Positions 19,556 through 27,638 of a DNA stretch of 64,000 nucleotides are shown here, piece after piece. Origin of the DNA: Betaproteobacteria bacterium SCN2 (GTDB lineage: Bacteria > Pseudomonadota > Gammaproteobacteria > Burkholderiales > Thiobacillaceae). A model generated the notes under the pieces. That model made no database searches. It was not told where the DNA came from and was given only the letters and a program-made list of their open reading frames with translations. Positions within the stretch are counted from its first letter, which is position 1, and each line of letters starts with the position of its first letter. The position numbers and the translations under genes were made by a program. The stretch spans positions 32,350-96,349 of the forward strand of contig WBSG01000011.1 in the NCBI GenBank assembly GCA_008923285.1. The letters are read 5' to 3'.

Positions 19556-20107
19556 ATGGCCAAGCGTTTCGACTCCCTCACCGAGCAGCACATCCGCTTC
19601 ATCGGCGAGCAAAAGATTTTCTTCGTCGGCACCGCCGCGCAAGACAGCCGCGTCAATCTCTCGCCAAAGGGCATGGATACGCTGCGCGTGCTCGACGACA
19701 GGCGCTTGGTCTGGCTCAACGTGACCGGCAGCGGCAACGAAACCGCCGCCCACGTGGAAATCGACCCGCGCATGACCCTCATGTTCTGTGCCTTCGAAGG
19801 CCCGCCGCTGATCCTGCGCCTGTACGGCCGCGCCCGCGCCATCCACCTCAAGGACCCTGAGTGGGAAGAACTGTATACGCTGTTCAATCCCCTGCCCGGC
19901 GCGCGCCAGCTCTTCGAGCTTGCCATCGACCTGGTGCAGACCTCGTGTGGCGCCGGCGTGCCGCTCTACCAGTACCAGGGCGACCGCGAGGAACTCAGCG
20001 AATGGTCGCGCAAGAAGGGCGAGGAGGGCGTACGCCAGTACTGGCTGGAAAAGAACCAGCTCAGCATAGACGGCCTGCCCACGCACATCGCCGAGAAGAA
20101 CACCTGA
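19556..20107 (+). CDS. Pyridoxamine 5'-phosphate oxidase-fold (FMN-binding split barrel) protein
   Basis: This 183-residue protein matches the PNPOx-like split-barrel family: the N-terminal FIGEQKIFFVGTA and RVNLSPKGMDTLRVLD, the middle strand RRLVWLNVTGSGNETAAH, and FCAFEGPPLILRLYGRARAI. Such proteins bind FMN, F420 or heme; no substrate is implied. The ATG at 19556 follows the GNAT stop by 8 bp. The C-terminal third is charged and probably helical. I know of no defined role for this subfamily. Confidence 0.83.
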   Translation: MAKRFDSLTEQHIRFIGEQKIFFVGTAAQDSRVNLSPKGMDTLRVLDDRRLVWLNVTGSGNETAAHVEIDPRMTLMFCAFEGPPLILRLYGRARAIHLKDPEWEELYTLFNPLPGARQLFELAIDLVQTSCGAGVPLYQYQGDREELSEWSRKKGEEGVRQYWLEKNQLSIDGLPTHIAEKNT

Positions 20108-20127
20108 CTGCGAACCGGGAGCAAACA

Positions 20128-20556
20128 GTGAAGGAATCGCTCAGACCCGGCATCCGTTTCGAACACAAGTTCGTGGTGCCATCGTCGAAAACCGTGCCTG
20201 CGCTCTACCCCGAAGCCGAGGAATTCGTGGCCATGCCCGAGGTCTTCGCCACCGGCTTTCTGGTCGGCTTCCTGGAATGGGCCTGCATCAAGTGCGTCAA
20301 CCCGCACCTCGACTGGCCGCGCGAGCAGACCGTCGGCACCCACATCGACGTCAGCCACGAGGCCGCCACGCCGCCCGGGCTTGAAGTCACTGCCACGGTG
20401 GAGTTGCTGGCGATCGATGGCCGCAAACTCGTTTTCGCGGTGCAGGCGCACGACGGCCTGGAACTGATTTCCCGGGGGCGGCACGAACGCTTCATCATCG
20501 ACCGCACCCGCTTCGATGCCAGGGTGGGCCAGAAAAAGCCCGGCGCCTCCGCGTAA
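20128..20556 (+). CDS. Hotdog-fold thioesterase, fluoroacetyl-CoA thioesterase-like
   Basis: This 142-residue hotdog-fold protein has the FlK-like pattern TVGTHIDVSHEAATPPGLEVTATVELLAIDGRKLVF, then AHDGLELISRGRHERFIID, with a conserved histidine (H-x-A-x-TP) in the active-site helix region. Members hydrolyse small acyl-CoAs; the fluoroacetyl substrate is specific to one lineage and is not implied here. The start is GTG 20128 after a GGGAG ribosome site. It is followed without gap by a small membrane gene. Confidence 0.8.
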   Translation: MKESLRPGIRFEHKFVVPSSKTVPALYPEAEEFVAMPEVFATGFLVGFLEWACIKCVNPHLDWPREQTVGTHIDVSHEAATPPGLEVTATVELLAIDGRKLVFAVQAHDGLELISRGRHERFIIDRTRFDARVGQKKPGASA

Positions 20557-20799
20557 ATGCAAAGCGGACGCAGCCACGACAAGCAGGAACCGGTCATCGG
20601 CCCTGCACCCCTGAAACGCCGCCTGTTCTGGTTTCTGGCCTGCTTCATGCTCGGCCTTGCGATCGGGCTGGTAGGCAAGCACCTCACCGCCGATCCGCGC
20701 TGGCTTCTCGCCGTGCCTGCCATGCTGGCACTGGGCTGGCTGTTTTTTACCAATCCCGAAGCCTGCCTGACGGGCTGCCGCAAGGACGATGCCCCATAA
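20557..20799 (+). CDS. Small membrane protein, unknown function
   Basis: This 80-residue protein has two predicted membrane helices, about residues 24-42 (FWFLACFMLGLAIGLVG) and 49-65 (LLAVPAMLALGWLFF), and a short cytoplasmic-looking basic N-terminus. The C-terminus has two cysteines (ACLTGC). I do not recognise a family. It starts immediately after the thioesterase stop and overlaps the arginase-like gene by 11 bp, which supports it being a real translated gene in the operon. Confidence 0.6.
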   Translation: MQSGRSHDKQEPVIGPAPLKRRLFWFLACFMLGLAIGLVGKHLTADPRWLLAVPAMLALGWLFFTNPEACLTGCRKDDAP

Positions 20800-21628
20800 G
20801 CCACGCGAGCCCGCCCTGACCGTCTATTGCGCGCGCACCGGCGACCACAACGACCGCGCAATGGCCGGTGCACGCCTGCTCGGCGATGCGCTGTCGAAAA
20901 AGCTCGGCCAGCCTGCCGACAGCATCGGCCAGCCCGCGCCGGTGTTCTATCAAGGCTGGCGGCAGGATCTCGCGGACGCGATGCCGGCGCTCGCGGAACT
21001 GGCCGCACGCCTTGACCGGCTATTCGAATGCGACCGGTTGCCGCTGCTGGTCCTGAGCCGCTGCGCGGCCTCGCTCGCCACGCTGCCCGTGCTCATGCGG
21101 CACCGGCCGGATGCCTGCGTGGTGTGGCTCGATGCGCATGGCGACCTGAACACCCCGCAGACCAGCCTTTCCGGTTATCTTGGCGGCATGGCGCTGGCAG
21201 GTCCCGCAGGCCTGTGGGATAGCGGCCTCGGCAAGGGCTTGCCGCTGGCCAACATCATTCTGGTCGGCGCGCGCGATCTCGACCCGGCGGAACAGGCGCT
21301 GGTCGATGCCGGCGCAGTCGGTCTGGTTCCGGCCAGTGCGGATTGCGCGGCCAGGCTCCGCACGGCGCTGGCTGGTCGCCCCGCCTACGTCCACATCGAT
21401 TGCGACGTGCTCGCGCCCGGCATCGTGCCCACCGATTACCGCGTGCCGGGCGGCTTCACGCCGGCAACCCTGCATGCCGTGTGCGAGGTGCTGGCAGCAT
21501 CGGCGCCGGTCGGCATCGAGATCGCGGAGTTCGAGAACGCCTGGCCGGAAAATGGCGAGCCGGCGTCGCCCGACGCGCTGCTCGACGCGCTCGATCCCTT
21601 GCTCGCGCGGCTGCGAACTCCCGCCTAG
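20789..21628 (+). CDS. Arginase/agmatinase-family ureohydrolase-like protein with altered metal site
   Basis: This 279-residue ureohydrolase-fold protein has the second metal motif WLDAHGDLNTP and the third as HIDCDVLAPGIVPT (family SxDxDxxDP). The first ligand motif GGDHS appears as SRCAASLATLP, so the usual first histidine/aspartate pair is absent. The substrate (arginine, agmatine, guanidino acids, formiminoglutamate) cannot be assigned, and activity may be changed or lost. It overlaps the preceding small gene by 11 bp and the convergent LpxR-like gene by 4 bp. Confidence 0.78.
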   Translation: MPHKPREPALTVYCARTGDHNDRAMAGARLLGDALSKKLGQPADSIGQPAPVFYQGWRQDLADAMPALAELAARLDRLFECDRLPLLVLSRCAASLATLPVLMRHRPDACVVWLDAHGDLNTPQTSLSGYLGGMALAGPAGLWDSGLGKGLPLANIILVGARDLDPAEQALVDAGAVGLVPASADCAARLRTALAGRPAYVHIDCDVLAPGIVPTDYRVPGGFTPATLHAVCEVLAASAPVGIEIAEFENAWPENGEPASPDALLDALDPLLARLRTPA

Positions 21629-22632
21629 AACCTCGCCGAAATGCTGACTGCGCCGAAACTGTCGCCCAGCTTCTGACCTTCGAATTCCCGCGTGCGGTAG
21701 ATATGCGTGTAGGCAAGCCGCAACGTGCTGAAGGTCAGCACCAGTCCCATTTGCAAATCACCGACCCAGGTCTTGCTGTCCACGCTGTGGCTGTCCTTGA
21801 ATGTATTGCCGTCAAGGAAGATGTTGTGCGCCATCGCCCGTCCATCCACGCCGGCATAGACATACCAGCCCATGCCATCCTGCGGCAGGAAGAATCCGGA
21901 GCCCGGCAGGCTGGGGCGTATGCGCGGTGGACCGTAATCGCGCGCAAGCCCCTGGCCCACGCGCACCGTCGCACCAAGATTCAGATAAGTGGCAAGATTG
22001 CCCAGGCTGCCGCCGACATGCGGCGTGAAATCGAGCCCCAGCCCATAGGCGGGGTGGCGCCACAGATGGCGCCATTTGCGCTCGTGGGTGAGGGAAACGA
22101 CGGGCTCGTCCTCAAGCTGGTTCTCCCAACCTTGCGCCTGCGGGGAGCCGATCAGGCGGTGGAAATTGTTCTGCACCTCTTTGCCGAGCGCGGAAGGGCC
22201 GACAATGCCGATATCCAGCTCCCAGGTATCCAGGATATTGCCGGAGCGGCTGTCGCTTTCCGCCACCACTGCCATGCCGGCATAGAGATAGCCGGCATAG
22301 GGCCGCTCGTCCGCAACCAGGCCGCGGGCCTTGGTATTGTTGGGCGTGTAGATGTTGTGGCCCAGCGCATAGCCCGCCCGCAGCCTGGCGCCCAGTTCCA
22401 CGAAGGGCATGGCGGCGGCGAACGCGCGGATGTAATCCGGCACGTCGTCCTGTCGCGACAGATAGGAAAGGCGCAAGCCGTTGGTATAGTGCTGGTCGCT
22501 GCCGGTGAAGACATCGTTTTCCACCAGCAGGGTATACGAGCCGCCCAGATCGGCCGCCTGGGCGGCCGTCGCCGCCAACAGCAGCAGGGCGCCTGCAAGC
22601 CGTCGATCAGGCCTGCTGGTTCTGCTCGGCAA
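21625..22632 (-). CDS. lpxR: LpxR-like outer-membrane lipid A deacylase family (DUF2219)
   Basis: This 335-residue precursor has a signal peptide (RRLAGALLLLAATAAQA, cleavage about residue 26) and beta-barrel alternation ending in an aromatic Phe (SISARF). The N-terminal VENDVFTGSDQHYTNGLRLSY matches the conserved Asn-Asp and YTNG catalytic and calcium region of LpxR, which removes the 3'-acyloxyacyl group of lipid A. Enzymatic function is inferred; many DUF2219 members are untested. The start lies 26 bp inside the thioredoxin gene on the same strand, so the two are translationally linked. Confidence 0.8.
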   Translation of the reverse strand: MPSRTSRPDRRLAGALLLLAATAAQAADLGGSYTLLVENDVFTGSDQHYTNGLRLSYLSRQDDVPDYIRAFAAAMPFVELGARLRAGYALGHNIYTPNNTKARGLVADERPYAGYLYAGMAVVAESDSRSGNILDTWELDIGIVGPSALGKEVQNNFHRLIGSPQAQGWENQLEDEPVVSLTHERKWRHLWRHPAYGLGLDFTPHVGGSLGNLATYLNLGATVRVGQGLARDYGPPRIRPSLPGSGFFLPQDGMGWYVYAGVDGRAMAHNIFLDGNTFKDSHSVDSKTWVGDLQMGLVLTFSTLRLAYTHIYRTREFEGQKLGDSFGAVSISARF

Positions 22633-22975
22633 TTTCCTTGCGCACCTGTTCCATGTCGAGAGCGAGCACCTGGCCCAGCAACTGCTCCAGCGCCGAGGCT
22701 GGCAGGGAGCCCGCCTGCGAGAACAGGATGATCTGTTCGCGGAACACCATCAGTGTGGGAATGGAACGAATGTTGAAGGAAGCAGCCAGGCCCTGCTCGG
22801 CCTCCGTGTTGACCTTGGCGAACACCACCCCGGGATGCTTTTCCGAAGCCTCCTCGTAAATGGGAGCAAATGCCCGGCATGGGCCGCACCAGGGGGCCCA
22901 GAAATCGACGATGACGACGTCATTGCCGGTAATGGTTTGCTCGAAATTCTCTTGGGTGAGTTCAATTGTTGCCAT
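22607..22975 (-). CDS. Thioredoxin
   Basis: This 122-residue thioredoxin has the active site FWAPWCGPCRAF (Cys30, Cys33) and the cis-proline region IRSIPTLMVF. There is no signal peptide, so it acts in the cytoplasm as a dithiol reductant. The C-terminus extends about 13 residues past the canonical fold (EQVRKEIAEQNQQA), probably helical. Its 3' end overlaps the LpxR-like gene. It is divergent from msrP. Confidence 0.92.
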   Translation of the reverse strand: MATIELTQENFEQTITGNDVVIVDFWAPWCGPCRAFAPIYEEASEKHPGVVFAKVNTEAEQGLAASFNIRSIPTLMVFREQIILFSQAGSLPASALEQLLGQVLALDMEQVRKEIAEQNQQA

Positions 22976-23237
22976 GGGTGCTCCGCAGGGGGTTCAAAAA
23001 GTCGCATGCAGCATATTCTCGGCTGCACGCCATTTATGCAGATTGGGCGCCTCTGTCTTATATCAAGACACGGACTGACATAGTCCTGCTTCCGGCGAAT
23101 CGCCGCCGCGCGGCGCTCGTGCGCCATGTGCGGCACGATTGCTGCAACTAATGGCGCCCAGTCCAATCCTAGCAAGGAATGCAGGACGGGTTGCAAGTTT
23201 TTCGCCGCCGCAGCCGTCAGATGCCAAGGAGAATGCC
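22976..23237 (+). promoter_or_regulatory. Divergent thioredoxin/msrP control region
   Basis: This 262-bp gap must hold both promoters. I see an inverted repeat TGTCTT-ATATC-AAGACA (23054-23070), followed closely by GGACT-GACAT-AGTCC (23072-23086). Either could be a regulator site or an RNA hairpin. No clear -35/-10 pair was identified. A ribosome site AAGGAG lies 7 bp ahead of the msrP start. Confidence 0.35.
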
Positions 23238-24176
23238 ATGCGGATCATCGGACAAGACGATATTCCCGCCTCGGAAATCACGCCGCGCGAGGTCTACCTC
23301 AAGCGCCGCCAATTCATGGCCGGAATCGCGGCCCTGGCGGTCTCGCCCGCATTCGCCGCAGCGGCGCCGCCCGTTCGCGGCGCCAGGCTGGCCGGGGTCA
23401 AGCCGGGGCGCTTCTCGACCCGCGAAGCCCAGACGCCCTATGAATCCGTCACGACCTACAACAACTTCTACGAGTTCGGCACGGGCAAATTCGATCCCGC
23501 CGAAAACGCCCACACTCTTAAAACCCGGCCCTGGACGGTATCGGTAGAAGGAGAAATCAAGCGCCCCAGGCTTTACGACATCGACGAACTGCTCAAGCTC
23601 GCGCCGCTGGAGGAGCGCGTTTACCGACTGCGCTGCGTCGAGGGCTGGTCCATGGTCATCCCGTGGGTAGGATTTCCGCTTGCCGAACTGATCAGACGGG
23701 TAGAGCCCAGCGGCAATGCCCGGTTCGTCGAGTTTCACACCCTGCACGACCCGGCCCAGATGCCCTTCCAGCGTTCCTCGGTGCTCGACTGGCCTTATGT
23801 CGAAGGCTTGCGCATCGACGAGGCGAATCACCCGCTCACCCTGCTGGCAGTCGGCCTGTATGGCGAAGTGCTGCCCAGGCAGAATGGCGCGCCAGTCCGC
23901 CTGGTGGTGCCCTGGAAATACGGATTCAAGAGCGCCAAGTCCATCGTGAAAATTCGCTTCGTCGAAAAACCGCCCTTGACCGCCTGGATGCGGGCCGCGC
24001 CGAATGAATACGGATTTTTCTCCAACGTGAACCCCAAAGTCGATCACCCGCGCTGGAGCCAGGCCAAGGAACGCCGCATCGGGGAATTTTTCAAGCGCGA
24101 TACCTTGATGTTCAACGGCTATGCCGATCAGGTCGCCCACCTCTATCGCGGCCTGGACTTGCGCAAATTCTTTTGA
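23238..24176 (+). CDS. msrP: Periplasmic methionine sulfoxide reductase catalytic subunit MsrP
   Basis: This 312-residue molybdopterin protein repairs methionine sulfoxide in periplasmic proteins. A Tat signal KRRQFMAG (residues 22-29) precedes a hydrophobic segment and AFA cleavage. The molybdenum-ligand cysteine is Cys133 in [29 protein letters not shown] and [15 protein letters not shown] are typical of the family. The ATG at 23238 follows AAGGAG. msrQ starts on the next base, forming the standard MsrPQ pair. Confidence 0.96.
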   Translation: MRIIGQDDIPASEITPREVYLKRRQFMAGIAALAVSPAFAAAAPPVRGARLAGVKPGRFSTREAQTPYESVTTYNNFYEFGTGKFDPAENAHTLKTRPWTVSVEGEIKRPRLYDIDELLKLAPLEERVYRLRCVEGWSMVIPWVGFPLAELIRRVEPSGNARFVEFHTLHDPAQMPFQRSSVLDWPYVEGLRIDEANHPLTLLAVGLYGEVLPRQNGAPVRLVVPWKYGFKSAKSIVKIRFVEKPPLTAWMRAAPNEYGFFSNVNPKVDHPRWSQAKERRIGEFFKRDTLMFNGYADQVAHLYRGLDLRKFF

Positions 24177-24836
24177 ATGCCGCTCACGGCCCGCCTGACA
24201 CCCCGGCAGATCATCTGGAGCAAGGCCCTGCTCTGGGCGATTTGCCTGGCGCCGTTGCTGCGGCTCGTGGTGCTCGGGCTGAACGGCGGACTGGGCGCCA
24301 ATCCGATCGAGTTCATCACCCGTTCCACCGGCACCTGGACTCTGGTTGGCCTGCTGGCGACACTTGCCGTCACCCCCTTGCGCAACCTGAGCGGGCTGAA
24401 CTGGCTGATCCGTTTTCGCAGGCTGTTAGGCCTGTTCGCCTTTTTCTACGCCTGCCTGCACTTCACGACTTATCTCTGGCTGGATCAGTTCTTTGACCCG
24501 TCCAGCATCGCCAGGGACATCATCAAGCGGCCATTCATCACGGTCGGCTTTGCCGCCTTCATCCTGCTCATCCCGCTCGCCGCCACCTCCCGCCAGCACA
24601 TGATGAAGAAGCTTGGACGCAACTGGCAACGCCTGCACCGGCTTGTCTACGTCATAGCCGGTCTGGGCATCGTGCATTACTGGTGGCTGGTAAAAAAGGA
24701 CATCAGCCAGCCGCTGCTCTACGCATGCGTGCTCGCCGTTCTATTGGTCATGCGGCTGCCCAGGCTTCAGCACAGCCTGCTGGCTCGTGCACGGGATGCC
24801 GCCCCGCGAAGCTGCAAGCCAGGTTGCAGGGAATAA
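24177..24836 (+). CDS. msrQ: MsrQ heme-binding membrane subunit
   Basis: This 219-residue protein has about six membrane helices of the ferric-reductase-like fold. Heme-ligand histidines lie in YACLHFTTYLWLDQ and in LHRLVYVIAGLGIVHYWWL. MsrQ passes electrons from the quinone pool or a flavin reductase to MsrP. It starts directly after the msrP stop. A minus-strand terminator and the histone-like gene follow convergently. Confidence 0.95.
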   Translation: MPLTARLTPRQIIWSKALLWAICLAPLLRLVVLGLNGGLGANPIEFITRSTGTWTLVGLLATLAVTPLRNLSGLNWLIRFRRLLGLFAFFYACLHFTTYLWLDQFFDPSSIARDIIKRPFITVGFAAFILLIPLAATSRQHMMKKLGRNWQRLHRLVYVIAGLGIVHYWWLVKKDISQPLLYACVLAVLLVMRLPRLQHSLLARARDAAPRSCKPGCRE

Positions 24837-24863
24837 ATAAAAAAGGGGGCCGAAGCCCCCCTT
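24830..24863 (-). terminator. Rho-independent terminator of the histone H1-like gene
   Basis: On the minus strand the stem GGGGGC-TTCG-GCCCCC (24860-24845), with the extra-stable UUCG tetraloop, is followed by a run of T/A residues (CTTTTTTATTTATTCC, to about 24830). On the plus strand the tail is not T-rich, so it mainly serves the minus-strand gene that ends at 24887. Confidence 0.85.
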
Positions 24864-24886
24864 GTCTTGCCGAATCCGGCTTGACC

Positions 24887-25570
24887 TTAGAGCCCGAAGG
24901 GCTTGATGACCGGCACGGGGGCCGGGGAAGCGGGAGCAGCCGGTGCCGCTGCAGGAGCAGGAGCAGGCTTGGGAGCCGCTTTTTTGGGAGCCGCTTTTTT
25001 GGCTGCAGGTTTTTTAGCCACGGGCTTTTTTACAGCGGGCTTCTTCGCCGGTGCTGCCTTCTTGACGGCAGGCTTCTTGGCAGCGGGCTTCTTCGCCGCG
25101 GGCTTCCTGGCCGGTGCCGCCTTCTTGGCGACAGGCTTCTTCGCCGCGGGCTTCCTGGCCGGTGCCGCCTTCTTCGCCGCAGGCTTCTTGGCGGCGACCT
25201 TCTTGGCAGCAGGCTTTTTCGCTGCAACTTTCTTCACTGCGGGTTTTTTGGCGGCGACCTTCTTGGCGGCAGGCTTTTTCGCTGCAACTTTCTTCACTGC
25301 GGGTTTTTTGGCGGCGACCTTCTTCGCTACTGGCTTCTTGGCCGCCGGTTTTTTGGCCGGCGCCGCCTTCTTGGCAGCAGGTTTCTTGGCAGCGGGCTTC
25401 TTCACTGCAGGCTTCTTAGCAGCCACCTTCTTGGCCGCCGGTTTCTTGGCAACAGGCTTCTTGGCCGGCGCCGCTTTCTTGGCCGCCGGTTTCTTGGCGG
25501 CAGGCTTCTTGGCCGGCGCCGCCTTCTTGGCCGCCGGTTTCTTGGCGGCAGGTTTCTTGGCAGTAGCCAT
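24887..25570 (-). CDS. Histone H1-like Lys/Ala/Pro repeat protein
   Basis: This 227-residue low-complexity protein consists of AAKKP-type pentad/heptad repeats over residues 4-195 and a Pro/Ala tail ([16 protein letters not shown]) ending VIKPFGL. It resembles bacterial H1-like DNA-binding proteins (AlgP and the eukaryotic H1 tail) and should be very basic and unstructured, with nucleoid binding expected. The start MATAKKP is preceded by AGGAGTGTG. The DNA contains long tandem repeats, so length probably varies between strains. A strong terminator follows. Function is inferred from composition only. Confidence 0.82.
   Translation of the reverse strand: MATAKKPAAKKPAAKKAAPAKKPAAKKPAAKKAAPAKKPVAKKPAAKKVAAKKPAVKKPAAKKPAAKKAAPAKKPAAKKPVAKKVAAKKPAVKKVAAKKPAAKKVAAKKPAVKKVAAKKPAAKKVAAKKPAAKKAAPARKPAAKKPVAKKAAPARKPAAKKPAAKKPAVKKAAPAKKPAVKKPVAKKPAAKKAAPKKAAPKPAPAPAAAPAAPASPAPVPVIKPFGL
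25201..25320 (-). repeat. 60-bp tandem duplication inside the H1-like gene
   Basis: Bases 25201-25260 and 25261-25320 are identical except for one substitution at position 8 of the unit (A versus G). The unit is 20 codons, so copy changes keep the reading frame. Shorter related repeats occur on both sides, for example in 25450-25565. Confidence 0.93.
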
Positions 25571-25870
25571 ACATCACACTCCTTCTGAAGTTGGACAAGT
25601 CACTACAACTACAAACTTAAAGCGTGCAGTGGTTGGAAATGCACTTCCAAAGCGTGGCATCCACAACGGCCCCCTGTTCCGAAACCCCCATGGAATGGGC
25701 GACACCAAAGCTCCGCTTGGTGACGCTCATTCTAGATACTTTTCCCAGCAGTTCAACAAACTGTCAAGTTTTTTGCGGATTTTTCGGTCAAAAATGTAGC
25801 GGCCCAACAAAAAATATCGATTCGATACTATTTTTGCCAACTTTTCAGAAACCGACATGCCGCTTGAAAG
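25571..25870 (-). promoter_or_regulatory. Promoter and structured 5' leader of the H1-like gene
   Basis: This 300-bp gap lies between lysA and the H1-like gene, both on the minus strand. Reading that strand, TTGAAC (25756-25751) and TAGAAT (25734-25729) are 16 bp apart, a good sigma-70 match. That predicts a leader of about 150 nt. It contains two hairpins: CACCAAAGC/GCTTGGTG (25703-25722) and TTGGAA/TTCCAA (25633-25650). The part near lysA is AT-rich with no gene. No terminator for lysA was recognised. Confidence 0.55.
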
Positions 25871-27115
25871 CTAGTAAATAAGCCGTTCTCCGGCCATCAT
25901 CCCGCTCACGGTTTCCCGCTCATGGACAAGATGAATTTCATTTCCGTTCACAATGACTTCGGCCGCCCGAGGTCTGCTGTTGTAGTTGGAGCTCATGCTC
26001 ATACCGTACGCGCCCGCCGCAAGAACTGCGAGCAGCGCCCCCTCCTCTACCGCCAGATGCCTGCCAAGGCCAATGAAATCGCCGGTTTCACAGACCGGGC
26101 CCACCACGTCGCAAGCGACGGGCACAGCCTGCGACTCGCTTACCGGAACAATGTCGTGGAAGGCATCGTACAGCGCCGGGCGCATGAGATCGTTCATCGC
26201 CGCATCGACGATGACGAAATTCCTGTCTTCTCCGGCCTTGATGTATTCGACTCGCGTCAGCAGTATCCCCGCCGCGCCGACCAGCGAGCGCCCGGGCTCC
26301 ACGATAATCGCCTCATCGCGCCCCTTGAAACGGTCTTGCAGTATCTTCCGGTATGTCGCCATGTCCGGCGGGGGCTCGTCCTGGTAGCGGATGCCGACTC
26401 CGCCGCCGATATCGACATGTCTGAGCCTGATACCGGCGGACCTCAGTTCGTCGACCAGAACCAGCACCCGGTCAATGGCATCCGCTATGGGCGACAGATC
26501 GGTCAGCTGGGAACCGATATGGCAGTCCACTCCATGGATTTCGACGTTCGGCATGGCGGCCGCGCGGCGATAAAGCGCCGAAGCCTGGCCGATGGCAACC
26601 CCGAACTTGTTCTGCTTGAGGCCGGTGGAAATATAGGGATGGGTCTTGGGGTCAACATCCGGATTGACCCGAAAGGAAACCGGCGCCCGCACGCCCAACT
26701 CCGCTGCAATCCGATTCAGCCGTTCGAGCTCGCTTTCCGACTCGACATTGAAGCAGCGGATATCGGCCTCGAGCGCCATGCGCATTTCCTCCGCCGTCTT
26801 GCCCACGCCGGAAAAAACGACCTTGCCGGCCGAGCCGCCGGCGGCGAGCACGCGCGCGAGTTCGCCGCCGGAAACGATGTCGAAGCCGGCCCCAAGTCGG
26901 GCGAAATGCTGCAGGATGGCGAGGCTGCTGTTGGCCTTGACGGCGTAGCAGATCAAGTGAGGCAAGCCTGCGAGCGCCTGCTCGTAGGCCTGATAGGCCT
27001 CGTCAAGCGCGGCGCGCGAATACACATATAGCGGCGTACCGTACCGGCGCGCCAAGTCCTCAAGCGACGCCCCTTCAAGGAAAAGGCGGCCGTCTCTGCG
27101 GTGCAAATGGTTCAT
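25871..27115 (-). CDS. lysA: Diaminopimelate decarboxylase
   Basis: This 414-residue fold-type III PLP enzyme makes lysine from meso-diaminopimelate. The PLP lysine is in CYAVKANSSLAIL (about residue 55). Other motifs are GAGFDIVSGGELARVLAAGG, GVDCHIGSQL, HVDIGGGVGIRY, EPGRSLVGAAG and the C-terminal GAYGMSMSSNYNSRPR. The ATG at 27115 overlaps the lptM stop (ATGA). The lptM-lysA pair divergent from cyaY is a conserved proteobacterial arrangement. Confidence 0.97.
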   Translation of the reverse strand: MNHLHRRDGRLFLEGASLEDLARRYGTPLYVYSRAALDEAYQAYEQALAGLPHLICYAVKANSSLAILQHFARLGAGFDIVSGGELARVLAAGGSAGKVVFSGVGKTAEEMRMALEADIRCFNVESESELERLNRIAAELGVRAPVSFRVNPDVDPKTHPYISTGLKQNKFGVAIGQASALYRRAAAMPNVEIHGVDCHIGSQLTDLSPIADAIDRVLVLVDELRSAGIRLRHVDIGGGVGIRYQDEPPPDMATYRKILQDRFKGRDEAIIVEPGRSLVGAAGILLTRVEYIKAGEDRNFVIVDAAMNDLMRPALYDAFHDIVPVSESQAVPVACDVVGPVCETGDFIGLGRHLAVEEGALLAVLAAGAYGMSMSSNYNSRPRAAEVIVNGNEIHLVHERETVSGMMAGERLIY

Positions 27116-27237
27116 TTGGAGATTTTCTGGGTATCGGCCGGCTTCTGTTCCGGCAGGGTCAGCGGCCCCTTGGAGCCGCATGCGGCCAGCTGCGCCAGCA
27201 GCAGCGTCAGGGCAAGCAAGGTAGCGAGCGATTTCAT
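27112..27237 (-). CDS. lptM: Small lipoprotein LptM (YifL-like)
   Basis: This 41-residue lipoprotein, too short for common ORF cut-offs, has a signal sequence MKSLATLLALTLLLAQ and lipobox LAAC with Cys20, followed by GSKGPLTLPEQKP. The motif CGxKGPLxxP is the hallmark of LptM, which binds the LptD-LptE translocon and helps LptD oxidation. Its stop overlaps the lysA start by 4 bp. It is divergent from cyaY, 83 bp away. Confidence 0.92.
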   Translation of the reverse strand: MKSLATLLALTLLLAQLAACGSKGPLTLPEQKPADTQKISK

Positions 27238-27320
27238 GGCGCGATGTTAACACGCGCCGAATTGCAGGAAAGCCCCGCGGCCGGCAGAATTGAGGCCTTC
27301 GAATCCATCCGGGCCACATC

Positions 27321-27632
27321 ATGAACGACAGCGAATTCATCCAACTGACCGACGGCGTCTTCGCCCGCCTGCAGCAAGGCCTGGAAGAGGCCGAACTGGA
27401 CTTCGAACTGCCGGCGGACGGCATTATCGAGGTCGAATTCGACGATGGCAGCAAGCTGGTCGTCAACCGCCACAGCGCCGCACGCGAGGTCTGGGTTGCG
27501 GCCCGCACCGGCGGCTTCCATTTCCGCCATGACGGCGACTCCTGGAAGGACACGCGCGACGGTGCCGAGCTGTTTGCCAAGCTTGCCGCCCTGATCGAAT
27601 CCCAGGGCGGCACGGCCGTCAGCTTCGGCTGA
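27321..27632 (+). CDS. cyaY: Frataxin homologue CyaY
   Basis: This 103-residue protein has the frataxin fold: an acidic first helix (LQQGLEEAELDFELPADGIIEVEFDDGSK) and the conserved VNRHSAAREVWVAARTGGFHF sheet region with DSWKDTRDG. CyaY binds iron and modulates Fe-S assembly on IscS/IscU. Length is standard. It is divergent from lptM-lysA, which supports the call, and converges on the P460 gene with a 6-bp gap. Confidence 0.95.
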   Translation: MNDSEFIQLTDGVFARLQQGLEEAELDFELPADGIIEVEFDDGSKLVVNRHSAAREVWVAARTGGFHFRHDGDSWKDTRDGAELFAKLAALIESQGGTAVSFG

Positions 27633-27638
27633 GCCGCC

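Noticed and set aside
24903..25799. Plus-strand open frames opposite the H1-like gene encoding Phe/Leu/Ala-rich proteins
   Set aside because: They are complements of AAG/GCC-rich repeats; the minus frame has a start, ribosome site, promoter and terminator.
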